The translations under genes were made by a program, and so were the position numbers. From assembly GCA_019686135.1 (NCBI GenBank), contig JADGHL010000011.1, forward strand, positions 1 to 64,000: a stretch of DNA of 64,000 nt, in the 5' to 3' direction. The notes under the pieces are model-generated. The model searched no databases. It was not told where the DNA came from and was given only the letters and a program-made list of their open reading frames with translations. The stretch comes from Myxococcaceae bacterium. Lineage in GTDB: Bacteria; Myxococcota; Myxococcia; Myxococcales; Myxococcaceae. Positions 19,413 through 27,962 of this stretch are shown piece by piece (position 1 is the stretch's first letter; each line of letters begins with the position of its first letter).

Positions 19413-20431
19413 ACACGTTCGGAACCCTTTTCCGCCTCACCACCTTCGGCGAGAGCCACGGCCCGGCGATGGGCGCGGTGGTCGACGGGTGCCCCGCCGG
19501 CGTTCCGCTCACGACCGCCGACATCCAGCGCGCGCTCGACCGGAGGCGCCCGGGCCAGAGCGAGCTCACCACCTCGCGGGACGAAGCCGACCGCGTGGAG
19601 ATCCTCTCAGGCGTCTTCGAAGACCGCACGCTGGGCACGCCGATCGCCGCAATCGTACGCAACACGCGGCAGCGGCCGGAGGACTACGAGCGGCTGCGCC
19701 ACGAGGACCGGCCGGGCCACGCGGACGCGGTGTGGCGCGAACGTTTCCAGCACCGCGATCACCGCGGCGGCGGGCGAACCAGCGGGCGCGAGACGCTGTC
19801 GAGGGTCATCGGCGGCGCGATCGCCGAGGCGCTCCTGGCCCGGGACGTCCCGGACGCGAGGATCGTCGCGTGGGTGTCGCGCGTCGGCCCGCTCTCCTGC
19901 CCCGCACCGGGGCCGGCGCTCTCGCGGTCGGACGTGGACGCGCACCCGGTGCGCTGCCCGGACGCGGCCACCGCCTCGCAGATGGCCGAACTCATCCGCG
20001 ACGCGAAATCGCGCGGCGACAGCTACGGCGGCTGCATCGACGTCCGGGTGACCGGGCTGCCCATCGGCCTGGGAGAGCCGGTCTTCGGAAAGCTGAAGTC
20101 GCGCCTGGCCGACGCGTTCGCGACGATCGGCGCCGTCACCGGCGTCACCTGGGGCCTGCCGGATCTCGAGGCGTCGCTCCAACGTCCGGGCCTGGAATTC
20201 CACGCCGGCGACAAGCGCGTGTACGGCGGGATCCAGGGCGGGCTCTCCAACGGCGAACCGACCGAGCTGCGCGTGTACTTCAAGCCGCCCGCAACGCTCG
20301 GCGCGCACGCGAAGAACGGACGCCACGACCCGTGCATCCTCCCGCGCGCGGTCCCGGTCATCGAGGCGATGACGGCACTCGTCATCGCCGACCTCTGGCT
20401 GCTCCACGAGGCACGGAAGCACACGAAATGA
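19409..20431 (+). CDS. aroC: Chorismate synthase
   Basis: This 340-residue FMN-dependent enzyme makes chorismate from EPSP. It has TFGESHGPAMGAVVDG at the N-terminus, DRRRPGQSELTTSRDE, RPGHADAVW, HRDHRGGGRTSGRE (family GGRSSARE) and a C-terminal half with KSRLADAF and GGLSNGEP, then RHDPCILPRAVPV. It is slightly shorter than many homologues. The ATG at 19409 overlaps the aroDE stop (ATGA) and is preceded by GGAGG. Its product feeds menF across the divergent control region. Confidence 0.96.
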   Translation: MNTFGTLFRLTTFGESHGPAMGAVVDGCPAGVPLTTADIQRALDRRRPGQSELTTSRDEADRVEILSGVFEDRTLGTPIAAIVRNTRQRPEDYERLRHEDRPGHADAVWRERFQHRDHRGGGRTSGRETLSRVIGGAIAEALLARDVPDARIVAWVSRVGPLSCPAPGPALSRSDVDAHPVRCPDAATASQMAELIRDAKSRGDSYGGCIDVRVTGLPIGLGEPVFGKLKSRLADAFATIGAVTGVTWGLPDLEASLQRPGLEFHAGDKRVYGGIQGGLSNGEPTELRVYFKPPATLGAHAKNGRHDPCILPRAVPVIEAMTALVIADLWLLHEARKHTK

Positions 20432-21567
20432 CCACGACGCCCAGGCGGAGCCGGCGGATGGCAAAGAGCCCGGGGCGCGCGTCCCGCGCGGTCGCTGTCC
20501 GTCCGCGCGCAGAAAGCGCGGCGCCCGGATCCTTTCTCCCGCTCCGCGATCGCTGGGGCCACTTCGACACGCTCGCGTCGACGCTTCCTCCCGGGGCGAT
20601 CGCGCTCGTCGATCGCCGCGTGGCGCGCGCGCATCCGCACGTCACCCTCGCGCTTCGCCGGACGGAGCCAGCCCTTCTGCGCACGCTTCTGGGCGGCGAA
20701 CGGATCAAGACGCTCGCCACCGCAGAGCGGATCCTCGCCGCGGCGGTGAAGGTGCGGCGCGGGACCACGGTGATTGCCGTCGGCGGCGGCACTCTGGGCG
20801 ATCTGGCGGCGGTGGTGGCCCATCTGCACAAGCGCGGTGCGCGGCTGGTGCAGGTCCCCACGACCGTCCTGGCCGCGGTCGACAGCAGCGTCGGTGGCAA
20901 GGGCGCGGTGGATCTGGCCGGGACGAAGAACGCGGTCGGCGTCTTCCACTACCCGGTTGAAGGGTGGATCTGCCCGGAGCTCTTCACGTCGCTGTCGCCA
21001 GCGCAGGTCCGCGAGGGCACCATCGAGGCCTGGAAGATGGCGGTCTGCCTCTCGCCGGGGCTGTGGCGCCAATGGACCCGGACGGCGCCCGACCTGCACG
21101 CGTTGATCCGCGCCTCGCGCCGGATGAAGGCGCAGGTCTGCCGGGTGGATCCCTACGAGCGGCTCGGCCAACGCCGCGTCCTCAACTTCGGTCACACCTT
21201 CGGGCACGTGCTCGAATCGCTCAGCGGGTTCCGGATTCGCCATGGCGACGCGGTCGGGATCGGGATGCTCTGCGCGCTGGATCTCGGCCGCGCCGTGGGC
21301 GTGACTCCGGACGGCGTCGCTTCGGAGGTGGAGGACGCGCTGTGCGCCGGCCCGCTTGCGCTGGGGCGCCCTGCGCTGGCGCGGGTCCTGTCACGGAGCA
21401 CGCCCGCACGGATCGAGGCGATCCTCCGCGCGGACAAAAAGCGCCAATCCGACGCGTCGGTCACCATGGTCCTGCTCGAGCGGATCGGCGTGACGCAGAT
21501 CCAGGAGATCGAACCATCCTTGTGGCGGAAGCTCCTCCCTGCCTGGCGCGACGGAGTACGGCCGTGA
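20428..21567 (+). CDS. aroB: 3-Dehydroquinate synthase
   Basis: This 379-residue NAD- and metal-dependent enzyme makes 3-dehydroquinate from DAHP. Motifs are VGGGTLGDLAAVVAHLHKRG, QVPTTVLAAVDSSVGGKGAVDL, KNAVGVFHYP, and the metal His pair region VLNFGHTFGHVLE followed by RHGDAVGIGM. About 40 Arg-rich residues precede the domain, so the true start could be later, although the ATG at 20428 gives the ATGA overlap typical of this operon. Confidence 0.94.
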   Translation: MTTTPRRSRRMAKSPGRASRAVAVRPRAESAAPGSFLPLRDRWGHFDTLASTLPPGAIALVDRRVARAHPHVTLALRRTEPALLRTLLGGERIKTLATAERILAAAVKVRRGTTVIAVGGGTLGDLAAVVAHLHKRGARLVQVPTTVLAAVDSSVGGKGAVDLAGTKNAVGVFHYPVEGWICPELFTSLSPAQVREGTIEAWKMAVCLSPGLWRQWTRTAPDLHALIRASRRMKAQVCRVDPYERLGQRRVLNFGHTFGHVLESLSGFRIRHGDAVGIGMLCALDLGRAVGVTPDGVASEVEDALCAGPLALGRPALARVLSRSTPARIEAILRADKKRQSDASVTMVLLERIGVTQIQEIEPSLWRKLLPAWRDGVRP

Positions 21568-22883
21568 TCGTCGAGGTCGATCCACGCGCGATCGCGCCCA
21601 CGGTGCTGCGCCCGCCGATCTCCAAATCGGATGCGCTGCGCGCGCTGGCCGCCGCGCACATCTTCGGGCTCCCGCCGCCCGAGCTCGGGCCAACCGACGA
21701 GCTCCCGGAGGACGTCACCCGCTTCGTCGATGGCCTCGCCACGTTGAGGTCCCGAAGCGACGCGCCGATCGACTGCGGCGATGGGGGCGCGCCGTTCCGT
21801 TTCCTCCTCGCGCTCGCTGCCGCGCCGAACGGAGCGATGGTCCCCTCCCCGCTCGCGGGCGCCACCGGTCCCGTCACCGCCGGGGACGAGGCGCTGGCGC
21901 CACCTGGCCCTGCGTCCGCGACGACGGTGCTCACCGGTTCGCCCCGGCTGGGGGCGCGCCCTCGCGACGCATTGATCGAGGCCCTCCGGGAGGGACTGGG
22001 CTCTGCGATCGACACCGGCGATCCCTGGCCGGTCCGGGTCACACGAGCGGCCCTCCCGCCGCGCCACAGGACCATCGCCATCCGCGCGCACCAGAGCAGC
22101 CAGTTCGCCAGCGCCGCCCTCTTCGCCGCGGCGGCGGCGTCCCGGTCGGAGCACGCTCCCTGGCGGGTCGAGCTCCGCGGCCCGGTGGCGAGCGCCGGCT
22201 ACCTCGATCTCACGCTGCAGTGGCTCCGGGCGGCCGGGGCGCAGGTGATGGAGAGCGGCCAGAACGTCCTGACTGTCGACGCAACCGGGCAGCGCCCTGC
22301 GGCGTTGCCGGCCGTGCCGCGCGATTGGTCGTCGGCGGCGTACCTGCTCCTCATCGGGTGGAAGCTGAACCGGCCGGTGGAGGATCTCCCCTGGGCGGCG
22401 CCCCACCCTGATCGCGCGATCGTCGCTCACCTCGAGTGGGTCCAAGCGCACCCGGACGCCGGGCTGGACGTGGACGTCGCCGGTGCGCCCGACGTGGCCC
22501 CGACGCTGGCGGCGCTGGCCTGTGTCGTTCGCGCGCCCTCCACCCTGCGCCGTGTTTCCATCCTCCGGGACAAGGAGAGCGACCGGGTGGAGGGCATCTG
22601 CGCGCTGGTAGAGGCGTTCGGCGGAGCGTGCCAGGTGGACGATGGGTCGGACGCCATCCGGATCGAACCGCCCGCCCGGTTGCCTGCGCACGTCCAATTC
22701 CACACCCGCGGCGATCACCGGCTGGCGCTGAGCGCGACCACGCTGGCCATCCTCACTGGCACCCCGACGACGGTCGCGGGGGCGGAGGTGGTGCGGAAAT
22801 CATTCCCGGGGTTCTTCGCGCAGCTGGGCCTTACGCCTGCAGAGGCGCCCGCCGGTGGCCCGGCAGCCCCGCCGGACCCGTGA
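21564..22883 (+). CDS. aroA: 3-Phosphoshikimate 1-carboxyvinyltransferase (EPSP synthase), divergent
   Basis: This 439-residue enzyme joins PEP to shikimate 3-phosphate. The start PPISKSDALRA has K21, S22 and R26. SSQFASAAL, RDWSSAAYLL, APDVAPT (catalytic Asp), LRDKESDRVEG and GDHRLALSA are present. The PEP loop, GNAGTAMRP in E. coli, reads GDGGAPFRF (72-80): Asn, Thr and Pro are replaced, while Gly75 and Arg79 remain. This is an unusual variant. The GTG start at 21564 overlaps aroB (GTGA) and has GGAG upstream. It is the last gene of the operon. Confidence 0.9.
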   Translation: MIVEVDPRAIAPTVLRPPISKSDALRALAAAHIFGLPPPELGPTDELPEDVTRFVDGLATLRSRSDAPIDCGDGGAPFRFLLALAAAPNGAMVPSPLAGATGPVTAGDEALAPPGPASATTVLTGSPRLGARPRDALIEALREGLGSAIDTGDPWPVRVTRAALPPRHRTIAIRAHQSSQFASAALFAAAAASRSEHAPWRVELRGPVASAGYLDLTLQWLRAAGAQVMESGQNVLTVDATGQRPAALPAVPRDWSSAAYLLLIGWKLNRPVEDLPWAAPHPDRAIVAHLEWVQAHPDAGLDVDVAGAPDVAPTLAALACVVRAPSTLRRVSILRDKESDRVEGICALVEAFGGACQVDDGSDAIRIEPPARLPAHVQFHTRGDHRLALSATTLAILTGTPTTVAGAEVVRKSFPGFFAQLGLTPAEAPAGGPAAPPDP

Positions 22884-22995
22884 ACCTTCCGGCCCTTTCT
22901 GGACTCTGGCGAACGGAAGGCGAACACATTAGAGAGGGATGCCCTCCGAACCATTTTCAGTTGAAGCCAACCCTCCTCCGTGAAAAGTGCGCGCC

Positions 22996-24294
22996 ATGCC
23001 CAAGGACTCGCTGACGATCACTGACAACCGAACCGGCAAGACGTACGAAATCCCGATCGAGAACGGGTGCATCCGAACGGACGCCCTGCGTCAGATCAAG
23101 GTCGATGAGAAGGACTTCGGGTTGATGGGCTACGACCCGGCGTTCCTCAACACTGCGAACACCAAGAGCGCCATCACCTTCATCGACGGCGATCGCGGCA
23201 TCCTCGAATACCGCGGCTACCCGATCGAGCAGCTCGCCGAGAAGTCGACCTTCCTCGAGGTCGCGTACCTGCTTCTGAACGGCGAGCTTCCGACGAAGGA
23301 GGAGCTCGACGAGTTCACGCACACCATCACGCACCACACCTACGTGCACGAGAACGTGAAGCGATTCATGGAGGGCTTCCGTTACGACGCGCACCCGATG
23401 TCGATGGTGGCCTCCACGGTGGCGGCGCTGAGCGCCTTCTACCCGGAGGCGAAGAACATCAAGGACGCGAAGATCCGCCGGATCCAGATGATGCGGCTCA
23501 TCGCCAAGATGCCGACCATCGCCGCCTTCGCCTACCGGCACAGCGTGGGCCAGCCGTATGTCTACCCGGACAACGAACTGAGCTACGTCGGCAACTTCCT
23601 GGCGATGCTCAAGAAGATCGGCACCAACACCTACAAGCCGCACCCGGTGCTGGAGCGGGCGCTGGACGTCCTGTTCATCCTGCACGCGGATCACGAGCAG
23701 AACTGCTCGACCACCTCGGTGCGCACCGTCGGGTCGTCGCAGGTGGATCCGTACTCGGCGGTGTCCGCGGGCGTGGACGCGCTCTACGGCCCGCTGCACG
23801 GCGGCGCCAACGAGGCGGTGCTCCGGATGCTTCGGGAGATCGGCCACGTCTCGAAGGTCCCGGAGTTCATCGCGAAGGTGAAGAGCGGCGAGGCGGGATC
23901 GCGCCTGATGGGCTTCGGGCACCGCGTCTACAAGAGCTATGACCCGCGCGCGAAGGTCATCAAGCGGATCGCGGACGAGGTGTTCGAGGTGACGGGGAAG
24001 AACCCGCTGCTCGACATCGCGCTCGAACTGGAGCGGATCGCGCTCTCCGACGACTACTTCGTGAAGCGCAAGCTCTACCCGAACGTCGACTTCTACTCGG
24101 GCCTCATCTACGAAGCGATGGGCTTCTCGGCGGACTTCTTCACCGTGCTCTTCGCCATCCCGCGGACCGTCGGCTGGGTCGCGCAGTGGGAAGAGATGGT
24201 CCTCGATCCGGAACAGAAAATCGCCCGCCCGCGGCAAATCTACATCGGCCCGAAGCGCCGCGACTTCGTCCCGCTCGAACAACGGAAGAAGTAG
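22996..24294 (+). CDS. gltA: Citrate synthase
   Basis: This 432-residue enzyme condenses acetyl-CoA and oxaloacetate. It belongs to the hexameric/type II-like group, with an N-terminal beta segment before GILEYRGYPIEQLAE. The catalytic His regions are ILHADHEQNCSTTSVR and GPLHGGANEAVLRML, and the active-site Asp lies in VDFYSGLIYEAMG. GFGHRVYKSYDPRA is present. The ATG at 22996 is preferred; a GTG lies three codons earlier. It is separated from aroA by 112 bases and followed by a clear terminator. Confidence 0.97.
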   Translation: MPKDSLTITDNRTGKTYEIPIENGCIRTDALRQIKVDEKDFGLMGYDPAFLNTANTKSAITFIDGDRGILEYRGYPIEQLAEKSTFLEVAYLLLNGELPTKEELDEFTHTITHHTYVHENVKRFMEGFRYDAHPMSMVASTVAALSAFYPEAKNIKDAKIRRIQMMRLIAKMPTIAAFAYRHSVGQPYVYPDNELSYVGNFLAMLKKIGTNTYKPHPVLERALDVLFILHADHEQNCSTTSVRTVGSSQVDPYSAVSAGVDALYGPLHGGANEAVLRMLREIGHVSKVPEFIAKVKSGEAGSRLMGFGHRVYKSYDPRAKVIKRIADEVFEVTGKNPLLDIALELERIALSDDYFVKRKLYPNVDFYSGLIYEAMGFSADFFTVLFAIPRTVGWVAQWEEMVLDPEQKIARPRQIYIGPKRRDFVPLEQRKK

Positions 24295-24299
24295 GGCTG

Positions 24300-24329
24300 A
24301 CGGCCGCCTTGGGGCGGCCGTTGCTTTTG
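24300..24329 (+). terminator. Rho-independent terminator after citrate synthase
   Basis: Perfect 9-bp arms (24300-24308 and 24313-24321, ACGGCCGCC and its complement) enclose a 4-base loop. A T-rich tract TTGCTTTT follows. The hairpin ends just before the convergent acyl-CoA synthetase stop and could serve both genes. Confidence 0.85.
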
Positions 24330-24335
24330 CGGGCT

Positions 24336-26162
24336 TCAGGCGGTCACGGCCTTCTGCGCGTAGAGGGCCTCGATCCGGTCGGCGTATTTCTGCTCCACGA
24401 AGCTGCGGCGCACCTTCAACGTCGGCGTCAGCTCGCCGCCTTCGGTGGTGAAGTCGTGCGGCAGGACGGCGAACCGCCGGATGTGCTCGAAACGCGCGAG
24501 GTGCCGGTTCACGTCCTGCTCGATGCGCTCCTCGAGGTAGCGGAGAAAGCGCTCGTCATGGGCGAGCACTTCGGGCTCATCAGGCCAGCCGCGCGCCTTC
24601 GCGAACGCGGGCACCTTCTCCGGATCCAGCGGCAACAGCGCGACCAGGTAGTTGCGCCGCTCGCCCACCACCATCGCGTTCCCCACCGGGTCGATCGCCT
24701 TCAGGTATCCCTCGATGTTCGCGGGCGCGGTCTTCTTTCCAGCCGAAGTGATGACGATCTCCTTCTTGCGGCCGGTGATCCGCAGGTACCCCTCGGCGTC
24801 CAGCTCGCCCAGGTCGCCGGAGTGGAGCCAGCCGCCTTCCAGAAGCTCGCGCGTGGCCACTTCATCCCTGAAGTAGCCCATGCAGACGTTCCCGCCGCGG
24901 ACCAGGATCTCCCCGTCGTCCGCGATCCGGACCTCCACGCCGATCATCGGCCGGCCCACGGTGCCCAGCCGCGTGTGCTCCGGCGTGGAGACGCTGGTCG
25001 GCCCGGTGACCTCCGACTGCCCGTAGACCTCGCGGATGACGATGTCCAGCGAGAGGAAGAACTCGATCACGTCCCGGCCGATCGGCGCGGCGGAGCTGGC
25101 GAAGATCCGCGCGCGGTCCAGGCCAATCTTCGCCTTCAGCCGCGAGAAGACCAGGCGCTGCGCGAGCGCGTATTCGGCCTCCAACGTCAGCGGCGGCCGC
25201 TCGCCGCGGAGAATCCGCCCGTGGTAGTCCGACGCCACCTGCCGCGCCCACGCCACCAGCCGCTGACGCTGCGGGCTCTGCGCGCGGATGCCCTCCTCCG
25301 CCTTCGCCTTGAACTTCTCCCAGACGCGCGGCACGCCGAAGAACGCGGTGGGCCGCACCTCCTTCAGCGCCTGGCCGATCTGATCGATCGACTCGGCGAA
25401 GTAGACCTGAATTCCGTTGAGGATCGGCCCGAAGATGCTGCAGGTCTGCTCGGCGACGTGCGAGAGCGGCAGGTAGCTCACCACCACGTCGTCCGCGCCC
25501 ACCTGCGCCGCCTGCGACAGCCGCGCCGCGGTCCAGCAGATGTTGTGGTGCGAGAGCATCACGCCCTTCGGGTTCCCCGTCGTCCCCGACGTGTAGATCA
25601 GCGTGGCGAGCGACGACGGATCGAGCGCGTCGATCCGCCGGTCCAGCCAGGCGGGATCCGCGTCCTCCCCCATGCGGAGGACCTCGTCGAAGCGGCGCAC
25701 GCCCTCGTCCGGGATCGGATCGCCTTCCACGAGGAGCAGGTGCTGAAGCTTCGGGAGCTGGCCGCGCAGCGCCCGCATGGTGCCCAGGTACTCTGGGTTC
25801 TCCACCACCAGAAAGCGCGCGCCGCTGTGGCCGACCACCCAGGCGAGCTGTTCGGGGCTGGCGGTCGTATACAGGCCCACCGCCACGCCGCCCAGCGCCA
25901 TCGCCGCGAGATCGGCGATGAGCCACTCCTCCCGGTTGAAGGAGAGGATGGCGAGCACATCGCCCTGCCCGAAGCCCAGCCGCTCCAGCCCACAGGCCAG
26001 CTTGCGCACGCGCGCGAAGTAGTCCCGCCACGAGGTCGCGCGGTAGCGGCCGCCGCGGCGGGTCCACAGCGCCGGCCGGTCGCCGATCGTGTTGGCCCGC
26101 TCGCGCAACGCGTGGAGCATCGTGCGGGGAGTGTCACGCGTCGCGATCATGCGCGCCTGCAT
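24336..26162 (-). CDS. Long-chain acyl-CoA synthetase (AMP-forming)
   Basis: This protein of about 608 residues activates fatty acids with ATP and CoA. Motifs in order are TLIYTSGTTGNPKGVMLSH (P-loop), YLPLSHVAEQ, FFGVPRVWEK, REVYGQSEVTGP, GWLHSGDLGELD, GRKKEIVITSAGKK and a C-terminal LTPTLKVRR with the adenylation lysine. It resembles the FadD/AAE15-type long-chain branch, to which the FFGVPRVWEKF segment points. ATG 26162 was chosen; 26150 is also possible. It is divergent from the Zn-ribbon gene. Lipid degradation or uptake is the expected role, but the substrate is not readable. Confidence 0.9.
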   Translation of the reverse strand: MQARMIATRDTPRTMLHALRERANTIGDRPALWTRRGGRYRATSWRDYFARVRKLACGLERLGFGQGDVLAILSFNREEWLIADLAAMALGGVAVGLYTTASPEQLAWVVGHSGARFLVVENPEYLGTMRALRGQLPKLQHLLLVEGDPIPDEGVRRFDEVLRMGEDADPAWLDRRIDALDPSSLATLIYTSGTTGNPKGVMLSHHNICWTAARLSQAAQVGADDVVVSYLPLSHVAEQTCSIFGPILNGIQVYFAESIDQIGQALKEVRPTAFFGVPRVWEKFKAKAEEGIRAQSPQRQRLVAWARQVASDYHGRILRGERPPLTLEAEYALAQRLVFSRLKAKIGLDRARIFASSAAPIGRDVIEFFLSLDIVIREVYGQSEVTGPTSVSTPEHTRLGTVGRPMIGVEVRIADDGEILVRGGNVCMGYFRDEVATRELLEGGWLHSGDLGELDAEGYLRITGRKKEIVITSAGKKTAPANIEGYLKAIDPVGNAMVVGERRNYLVALLPLDPEKVPAFAKARGWPDEPEVLAHDERFLRYLEERIEQDVNRHLARFEHIRRFAVLPHDFTTEGGELTPTLKVRRSFVEQKYADRIEALYAQKAVTA

Positions 26163-26213
26163 ACCGCGCCATTCCGTTGACACGCAAAACCCGGATGCCT
26201 AAGAGCGCGCGCC

Positions 26214-26558
26214 ATGACTCTCGATTTCACCTGCCAGAAGTGCGAGGGGACCTTCGAGCTCGAAGCGGATGATCTCATCGATGGGACCGAGAAGCTCGTC
26301 TGCCCTCACTGCGACAACACGGCGAGCGCCGCGATGGTGGACGACTTCACCAGCGCGATCACCGAACTCCGCACGCAGATCGCCAAGCTCGCCAAGAAGT
26401 TCCAGGTGAGCATGACCATCGAGACCGAGGACGTCGAAGAGGAGCTCGAGGACGAGGACGAGGAGGACGACGAGGACGAGGATGATCTCGACCTCGACGA
26501 CGAGGACGAGGACGAGGAAGACGACTACGAGGACGAGGACCTCGAAGACGATCGCTGA
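26214..26558 (+). CDS. Small zinc-ribbon protein with coiled coil and polyacidic tail
   Basis: This 114-residue protein has three parts. The zinc-ribbon head has CQKC and CPHC pairs (residues 7-10 and about 30-33). A helical stretch of about 30 residues (ITELRTQIAKLAKKF) follows. The tail, from about residue 72, is almost entirely Asp/Glu. It has no enzyme motif. Such a head-plus-acid-tail layout suggests protein-protein binding or charge mimicry of nucleic acid, but this is inference. It stands alone between divergent and co-directional genes. Confidence 0.75.
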   Translation: MTLDFTCQKCEGTFELEADDLIDGTEKLVCPHCDNTASAAMVDDFTSAITELRTQIAKLAKKFQVSMTIETEDVEEELEDEDEEDDEDEDDLDLDDEDEDEEDDYEDEDLEDDR

Positions 26559-26673
26559 CGTCTCCCGTCCGTGGGCCGAAGGGCGCCTCGTCCTTTCGGG
26601 CTGGGCGGCCCTGCAGCCGAGCGGTCCCTGCGCATCCCCGGGCCCGGCCGAATCCGGTGCCTAAGTTTGGGAT

Positions 26674-27411
26674 GTGAAAACTCCAATCAAGGCCGGGTTC
26701 TTCGTTGCGCCGCTCGCGGCGGTGGCCGTGGCGACGGGGACGCTGCTGTGGTTCCCCGGAGCGGGTGGCGCGCATTCCTCCACGCTCTTTCCCGCCGGGC
26801 CCCTGCGCTCCGGCGACGTGTACGTCGCGCCCGCGAAGGTCGATCCTGCCGATACGCCGATCGAGCTCGAGGTGAAGGACGTCATCCCGATCGAGGAGGC
26901 GGACACCCACGCGGTGGTGCTGGTCTCCAAGGACCAGCAGGTGATGCTGCCCATCTTCGTCACCGAGGAGGCGGCGGTGTCGATCGCCTTCCGCCTGGCG
27001 CAGCGGACCTCGCCGCACCCGCTCGCCGCGGACCTGATGGACGATCTGGTCGCCAAGCTGGGTGGCAAGGTCACCGAGGTCCGGATCGAGGACGTGCAGA
27101 ACGACATCTACACGTCGCACGTGGTGGTGCATCAGGGCAACCGCGATCTGGCCATCGAGGCGCGGCCGTCCGATGCGATCGCCATGGCGCTCACCGGGAA
27201 GGCGAAGATCCTCACCAACCAGAAGGTGCTGGACGCGGCGGGGATCACCCGCGAGGAGATCGACTCGCTCCGCAAGGACCTGGGCGTGGGCGGGGGCGGC
27301 GGCGCCGGCATCGGCGACGAGGACGAGGACAGCCCCGCGCTCCCGCACCCGAGCGAACCCGGCGGAAAGTCCATCCCCACGACCCCGGACGACTCCAACA
27401 TCCGGCTGTAG
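26674..27411 (+). CDS. DUF151 bifunctional-nuclease-domain protein, exported or membrane-anchored
   Basis: This 245-residue protein has an N-terminal hydrophobic segment (residues 7-26) like a signal peptide or anchor. It is followed by a BFN/DUF151 domain with LEVKDVIPI, VMLPIFVTEEAA, SPHPLAADLMDDL and EARPSDAIAMAL. The tail is Gly- and acid-rich. DUF151 proteins are conserved in many bacteria, with nuclease activity shown for some plant members. An exported version is unusual and suggests a different role. The start is GTG 26674. A hairpin follows the stop. Confidence 0.78.
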   Translation: MKTPIKAGFFVAPLAAVAVATGTLLWFPGAGGAHSSTLFPAGPLRSGDVYVAPAKVDPADTPIELEVKDVIPIEEADTHAVVLVSKDQQVMLPIFVTEEAAVSIAFRLAQRTSPHPLAADLMDDLVAKLGGKVTEVRIEDVQNDIYTSHVVVHQGNRDLAIEARPSDAIAMALTGKAKILTNQKVLDAAGITREEIDSLRKDLGVGGGGGAGIGDEDEDSPALPHPSEPGGKSIPTTPDDSNIRL

Positions 27412-27414
27412 CCG

Positions 27415-27451
27415 AAAGCCCGGCCCCCCCTCCCAAGGGACGCCGGGCTTT
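27415..27451. terminator. Terminator hairpin between DUF151 and DUF4870 genes
   Basis: Perfect 10-bp arms AAAGCCCGGC (27415-27424) and GCCGGGCTTT (27442-27451) enclose a 17-base loop. A/T runs at both stem ends make it usable in either direction for the two convergent genes. Confidence 0.7.
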
Positions 27452-27474
27452 CCGGTACCTGCGCTGCGGGACCG

Positions 27475-27849
27475 CTAGAGCTTCTCTGCGAAGTCGGTGA
27501 AGACTGGGATGCGCCAGCGCACGCTGCTCAGCGCCTTCACCATGGCGAGGATGTCCACGACCAGGAAGGCGAGGACGAGCGCGCAGCTGAACAGCCACCC
27601 GATGAACGGGATCCACCCGAAGAGTGCGCTGAGTACCGGAAGCCCCACCATCCCCGCGATGCCGAACACCAGCCCGTTCTTCGCGTGCCACTGCACGTAG
27701 GGCGAGTCCTTCACCGTCAACAGCGGGATCAACGCGAGGATCCCGAGGTACGCGAGGACGAGGTGGATCTTGTCCTGATCGCGGACCGCCTCGACGGGCG
27801 GTTCCACGGTCTTGATGGCCTGCGACTCCAGCTGATTGTCCGGGCTCAT
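27475..27849 (-). CDS. DUF4870-like small membrane protein
   Basis: This 124-residue protein has a polar N-terminus of about 35 residues and then three hydrophobic helices (around 37-52, 64-84 and 88-110). The pattern LAYLGILALIPLL, then VQWHAKNGLVFGI, then GWLFSCALVLAF matches the DUF4870/TIC20-like family of unknown function. ATG 27849 was chosen because a GGAGG site lies just upstream. It is convergent with the DUF151 gene and divergent from pyruvate kinase. Confidence 0.8.
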   Translation of the reverse strand: MSPDNQLESQAIKTVEPPVEAVRDQDKIHLVLAYLGILALIPLLTVKDSPYVQWHAKNGLVFGIAGMVGLPVLSALFGWIPFIGWLFSCALVLAFLVVDILAMVKALSSVRWRIPVFTDFAEKL

Positions 27850-27962
27850 GTGCCTCCGACGCGCTGAACGAACGCCGAGCAGATGAGCGTTGTCGTATTC
27901 CGTGCCCGAGCGACCTGTCAAGGCGACTACAATTCCGCGCACGCCACCGAAAGTGAGGGTGA

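Noticed and set aside
26359-27348. Minus-strand frame opposite the Zn-ribbon and DUF151 genes
   Set aside because: Composition is a shadow of the acidic and BFN coding sequence; no motif, ribosome site or conserved context.
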